A stretch of DNA of 8,828 bases, taken from Erysipelotrichia bacterium. GTDB lineage: Bacteria > Bacillota_I > Bacilli_A > Erysipelotrichales > Erysipelotrichaceae. Position 1 is the first letter of the stretch. Each line of letters starts with the position of its first letter. This document shows, one piece after another, positions 6,039 to 8,828 of this stretch. The stretch spans positions 1-8,828 of the forward strand of contig SAAR01000140.1 of the NCBI GenBank assembly GCA_009916335.1, in the 5' to 3' direction. The notes beneath the pieces are model-generated. The model worked only from the letters and a program-made list of their open reading frames with translations. It had not been told where the DNA came from and did no database searches. Both the position numbers and the translations under genes were made by a program.

Positions 6039-7957
6039 AACGAGTAGCAATCTATTTCTTTTATGACGGCAAAGGTATTGTTCATGATTACGTGCCATAT
6101 TTCTTATCAGATTTGACGAAAAATATTGATCGACTAATAATTGTTGTGAATGGTCAGATGGATGACGTTAATCAGGCAAAGCTAGCGCAGTTTGGAGAAG
6201 TTTATCTCAGAGATAATGATGAGCTTGACGTTGGTGCCTATAAATATGGTTTGGCAAAATTAGGTGATGATCTGTCGCAGTTTGATGAAGTTATTTTGCT
6301 AAATAACACAATTATGGGGCCACTATATCCTTTTAAAGAAACTTTTGACAAAATGGCAACACAAGAAGTGGATTTTTGGGGGTTAACAAAAGTTGGTGAC
6401 ATCGGCTTAAACGAGGTCTTGCTTAAAAAGTCGAAATACGATAAATATTATGAGCATATTCAATCGCATTGGATTGCAATCAGAAAATCATTGTTTCTAA
6501 CAAATGATTGGCAGGAATTCTGGCAAGATTTGCCATATATTACAGACTATGATACTAGTGTTGGAATGTATGAAGCAGTCTTTACTAAGTATTTTAATGA
6601 TCTAGGTTATCAATGGACAGTATCAGTTGATTCAGATAGTGTTTATCCACATTCACAGGTGCCACTTTACGACTTACCTAAACAGCTTGTTGAACAATTG
6701 AGATGCCCTATCTTCAAGAAAAGAGCAGCATTTAATGAAATTGATAGATCATTAGTTGTAGGTGCTGGTGAACAAAATCCAGAATTATTTGATTTTATCA
6801 AGACACAAACAGACTATCCATTTGATTTACTTGCAGCTGCTATTTTACCTTATTACCATTATGACTTAATTCATAAAAATATGGCAAATGTCTCTATTTT
6901 GAGTAAGAATGAGAGCAGTGCTATTGAAAAATTACCCAAAATTGCTTTGATAGTACATCTTTATTTTGAAGACTTAGTAGATGAGTTTTTAACATATGCG
7001 CATTATTTCCCGGAATCAACTGATATTTATATCACAACAAGTCAGGAAAGTGTGAAACGAAAAATAATTAAAGAAACAAAAAAATTTCATCAAAAAATTG
7101 CAATTATTGATGTTGATAACCGAGGTCGTGATGTATCTGCACTGCTAGTAGGTGCCAAATCTGTTATTACAAGCGGTGATTATGATTTAATTTGTTTTAC
7201 ACATGATAAAAAAACGTTACAACTTGGTAATGAGACATCAGGTTATAGTTTTGCTCATAAGTGTTATGAAAATATTCATGGTTCAAGCGCTTATGTATCA
7301 AATGTCATTTCGCTTTTTGATAAGAACCCAAAATTAGGACTTGCTGTAGCACCTGCACCTAATCATGGTGATTATTTTTGGACGGTTGAAAAAGATTGGA
7401 CGCCTGATCCTAAAAATAGTTCGAATACCAAAGCATTACTAGATAAATTGGATGTTCATGTACCAATTTCAGAAGATCATCACCCAATAGCACCAATAGG
7501 ATCTGTATTTTGGTTTAGACCTCTTGCTATGGAGAAGCTATTTAGTCAAGATTGGCAGATTGAAGATTTTCCTGATGAACCATTACCTGTGGATGGAACT
7601 ATTAGCCATGCGATTGAACGAAGCTATCCATTTTTAGCACAAGATGCAGGTTATTATACACAGACAATCATGAATGATCGATATGCAGCTATTGAATATT
7701 TAAATTTATCCTATTATCTAAGAACTGTGACGCAGGGAATTGGTATTTTCAAAAATGTATCAGATTCAGGAAATCTATCAGGAAAACTTTACCAAATTAA
7801 TGAAGTTAATAAACAGTTGACAGATTATCAGAATCAAGTTGCTGCTTACCAAACTAAAATTTCCGAGCTAAATCAAATTATTGATAATAATAGATGGAAT
7901 GGTCGTAATTTACGGAGAAAGATCAAAACAATTTTGAAAAAAACTGTAGCTAAATAA
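6035..7957 (+). CDS. rgpF: RgpF-like rhamnan synthesis protein, two glycosyltransferase-like domains plus coiled-coil tail
   Basis: This 640-residue protein resembles RgpF/GacG, which extend the rhamnose backbone. The first domain (about 1-285) has RDNDELDVGAYKYGL (59-73), FDEVILLNNTIMGPLYPF (83-100), VDFWGLTK (112-119) and HIQSHWIAIRKS (141-152), a pattern matching the RgpF N-terminal half. The second domain (about 300-565) matches the rhamnan synthesis F family (Pfam PF05045): IALIVHLYFEDLVDEFL (303-319), DNRGRDVSALLVGA (361-374), DLICFTHDKK (384-393), LGLAVAP (434-440) and PIAPIGSVFWFRP (484-496). Residues 583-617 are predicted by eye as a coiled coil, followed by a basic tail RWNGRNLRRKIKTILKK (620-636) that could bind the membrane face. 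The ATG overlaps the GT4 stop, with GAGGAA at 6025-6030. Two tandem stops (TAATAA) end it. The length exceeds S. mutans RgpF (about 580 residues, from memory), which the tail may explain. Linkages made are unknown. Confidence 0.85.
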   Translation: MKRVAIYFFYDGKGIVHDYVPYFLSDLTKNIDRLIIVVNGQMDDVNQAKLAQFGEVYLRDNDELDVGAYKYGLAKLGDDLSQFDEVILLNNTIMGPLYPFKETFDKMATQEVDFWGLTKVGDIGLNEVLLKKSKYDKYYEHIQSHWIAIRKSLFLTNDWQEFWQDLPYITDYDTSVGMYEAVFTKYFNDLGYQWTVSVDSDSVYPHSQVPLYDLPKQLVEQLRCPIFKKRAAFNEIDRSLVVGAGEQNPELFDFIKTQTDYPFDLLAAAILPYYHYDLIHKNMANVSILSKNESSAIEKLPKIALIVHLYFEDLVDEFLTYAHYFPESTDIYITTSQESVKRKIIKETKKFHQKIAIIDVDNRGRDVSALLVGAKSVITSGDYDLICFTHDKKTLQLGNETSGYSFAHKCYENIHGSSAYVSNVISLFDKNPKLGLAVAPAPNHGDYFWTVEKDWTPDPKNSSNTKALLDKLDVHVPISEDHHPIAPIGSVFWFRPLAMEKLFSQDWQIEDFPDEPLPVDGTISHAIERSYPFLAQDAGYYTQTIMNDRYAAIEYLNLSYYLRTVTQGIGIFKNVSDSGNLSGKLYQINEVNKQLTDYQNQVAAYQTKISELNQIIDNNRWNGRNLRRKIKTILKKTVAK

Positions 7958-7985
7958 TAAAATTAGAGGATAAAAGGAGCTTGTA

Positions 7986-8819
7986 ATGAGGGTTGTAGTA
8001 ACTGGGGCAGGGGGATATATTGGCGCGCATGTCGTTGATGAAGCCTTGTCCAAAGGTCACGAAGTTATCGCGATTGACATGAATCTAAAAAATATATCTG
8101 ACAAAGCGATAAAGAAAAACCTAGATATTTTTGCTACTCATGAAAATCTCTTCCAATCTCTGGGGGAGCCAGATATTTTGATTCATTTAGCTTGGAGAGA
8201 TGGTTTTATTCACAATTCTGAGCAGCATATGAAAAATTTGTCAGCACATATTGAGTTTGTAAGAAATTATGTCAAATCAGGTGGAAAAAACGTCGCAGTC
8301 ATGGGGTCGATGCATGAGATTGGTTATCATGAAGGTGCTGTAGATGAAAATACACCAACTAATCCTCAATCTCAGTACGGTATTGCTAAAAATGCCATGC
8401 GAGAATCATTGATATTAGCGAGCAAGGAGCTAGATTTTAATCTGTATTGGTTACGTGCCTATTATATTTTTGGGGATGATGAATATGGGTCATCAATCTT
8501 TTCAAAGCTGACAAGAGCAGCTAAAAATGGTGATGAAACTTTTCCGTTTACAACGGGTAAAAATTTATATGATTTTATCCATGTCAAAGATTTGGCGAAA
8601 ATGATTGTTGCAGCAAGTACTCAAAACGAAGTAACAGGCGTGATAAATGTCGCAACTGGTCAAGCCAAATCTTTAGCCGAACAAGTTGAATGGTATATTC
8701 AATCAAATGACTGGTCTATCAAACTTTTATACGGCATCTTTCCTGATCGTCCGTATGACAGTCCAGGTATTTGGGCTGATGCAACTAAGATTAAGGATAT
8801 TATGGAGAATTATGATTAA
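7986..8819 (+). CDS. NAD-dependent epimerase/dehydratase (extended SDR) for a nucleotide sugar
   Basis: This 277-residue cytosolic protein has an extended short-chain dehydrogenase/reductase fold. The dinucleotide-binding loop TGAGGYIG is at 6-13, and an Asp ends the second strand (D31 in VIAIDMN), favouring NAD over NADP. The likely catalytic set is S108 (VMGSMHE), Y131 and K135 (YGIAK). Further family landmarks are LIHLAWRDGF (65-74), TTGKNLYDFIHVKDLA (189-204), INVATGQ (220-226) and FPDRPYDSPGIWADATKIK (252-270). It should act on a nucleotide-activated sugar, as an epimerase or 4-keto reductase. Similar proteins occur, as I recall, in streptococcal wall-polysaccharide loci. The substrate cannot be named. 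Start choice rests on AAGGAG at 7974-7979, six bases before the ATG. It is shorter than GalE-type epimerases (about 330 residues) but complete, and overlaps the next gene's start. Confidence 0.88.
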   Translation: MRVVVTGAGGYIGAHVVDEALSKGHEVIAIDMNLKNISDKAIKKNLDIFATHENLFQSLGEPDILIHLAWRDGFIHNSEQHMKNLSAHIEFVRNYVKSGGKNVAVMGSMHEIGYHEGAVDENTPTNPQSQYGIAKNAMRESLILASKELDFNLYWLRAYYIFGDDEYGSSIFSKLTRAAKNGDETFPFTTGKNLYDFIHVKDLAKMIVAASTQNEVTGVINVATGQAKSLAEQVEWYIQSNDWSIKLLYGIFPDRPYDSPGIWADATKIKDIMENYD

Positions 8820-8828
8820 AAAAGAAAG
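8812..8828 (+). CDS. Start of the next gene, cut by the window end
   Basis: An ATG at 8812 lies inside the last codons of the epimerase gene in another frame and opens with M-I-K-K-E before the window ends. GGAGAA at 8804-8809 is correctly placed as its ribosome binding site. The 8-base overlap matches the coupling style of the other genes. Only five codons are visible, so no product can be named. Another enzyme of the same locus is likely. Confidence 0.55.

Noticed and set aside
1..8828. CRISPR arrays, tRNA or rRNA genes, insertion sequences, phage attachment sites
   Set aside because: No regularly spaced repeats outside the GT4 coiled coil, no transposase-like protein, no tRNA-like cloverleaf and no rRNA segment were visible by eye.

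Overview
The window looks like part of a cell-wall rhamnose-polysaccharide (rgp-type) locus from a low-GC Gram-positive bacterium of the Lactobacillales, most like Lactococcus or Streptococcus. The reasons are the AT-rich sequence (sampled rows run from about 25 to 53% GC), strong AGGAGG-type ribosome binding sites, tight head-to-tail packing, and a gene order matching the known rgpA-rgpB-rgpC-rgpD-...-rgpF arrangement. The genus is inferred from recalled family resemblance, not from a search. All genes are on the + strand.

Layout. Positions 5-33 hold a terminator-like hairpin that probably ends an unseen upstream gene. Positions 34-240 are non-coding and contain a near-consensus promoter (181-209) and three copies of a TTTGTAA word. 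Next come rgpA (241-1383, DUF1972 rhamnosyltransferase) and rgpB (1373-2305, GT2 rhamnosyltransferase), which overlap by 11 bases. A very AT-rich 243-base gap (2306-2548) carries a second strong promoter (2493-2521) and small inverted repeats. It is followed by rgpC (2549-3358, ABC-2 permease), rgpD (3370-4602, ABC ATPase with a Wzt-like C-terminal domain), a GT4 glycosyltransferase with a five-copy 14-residue repeat tail (4614-6038), an rgpF-like two-domain glycosyltransferase (6035-7957), and an SDR-family nucleotide-sugar epimerase/reductase (7986-8819). The start of one more gene overlaps the end of the last (8812 onward).

How the parts fit. RgpA and RgpB should begin a rhamnose chain on a lipid-linked acceptor. 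The GT4 protein and the RgpF-like protein should extend or decorate it on the cytoplasmic face. RgpC and RgpD export the finished chain, with the RgpD C-terminal domain a candidate for recognising it. The SDR probably makes or modifies a nucleotide sugar for this polymer. The system is therefore of a known type. The less ordinary points are the repeat coiled-coil tail on the GT4 enzyme, a second coiled-coil plus basic tail on the RgpF-like enzyme, a terminator-like hairpin inside the GT4 gene where the repeats begin, and the split of the cluster into two promoter-driven units with different base composition.
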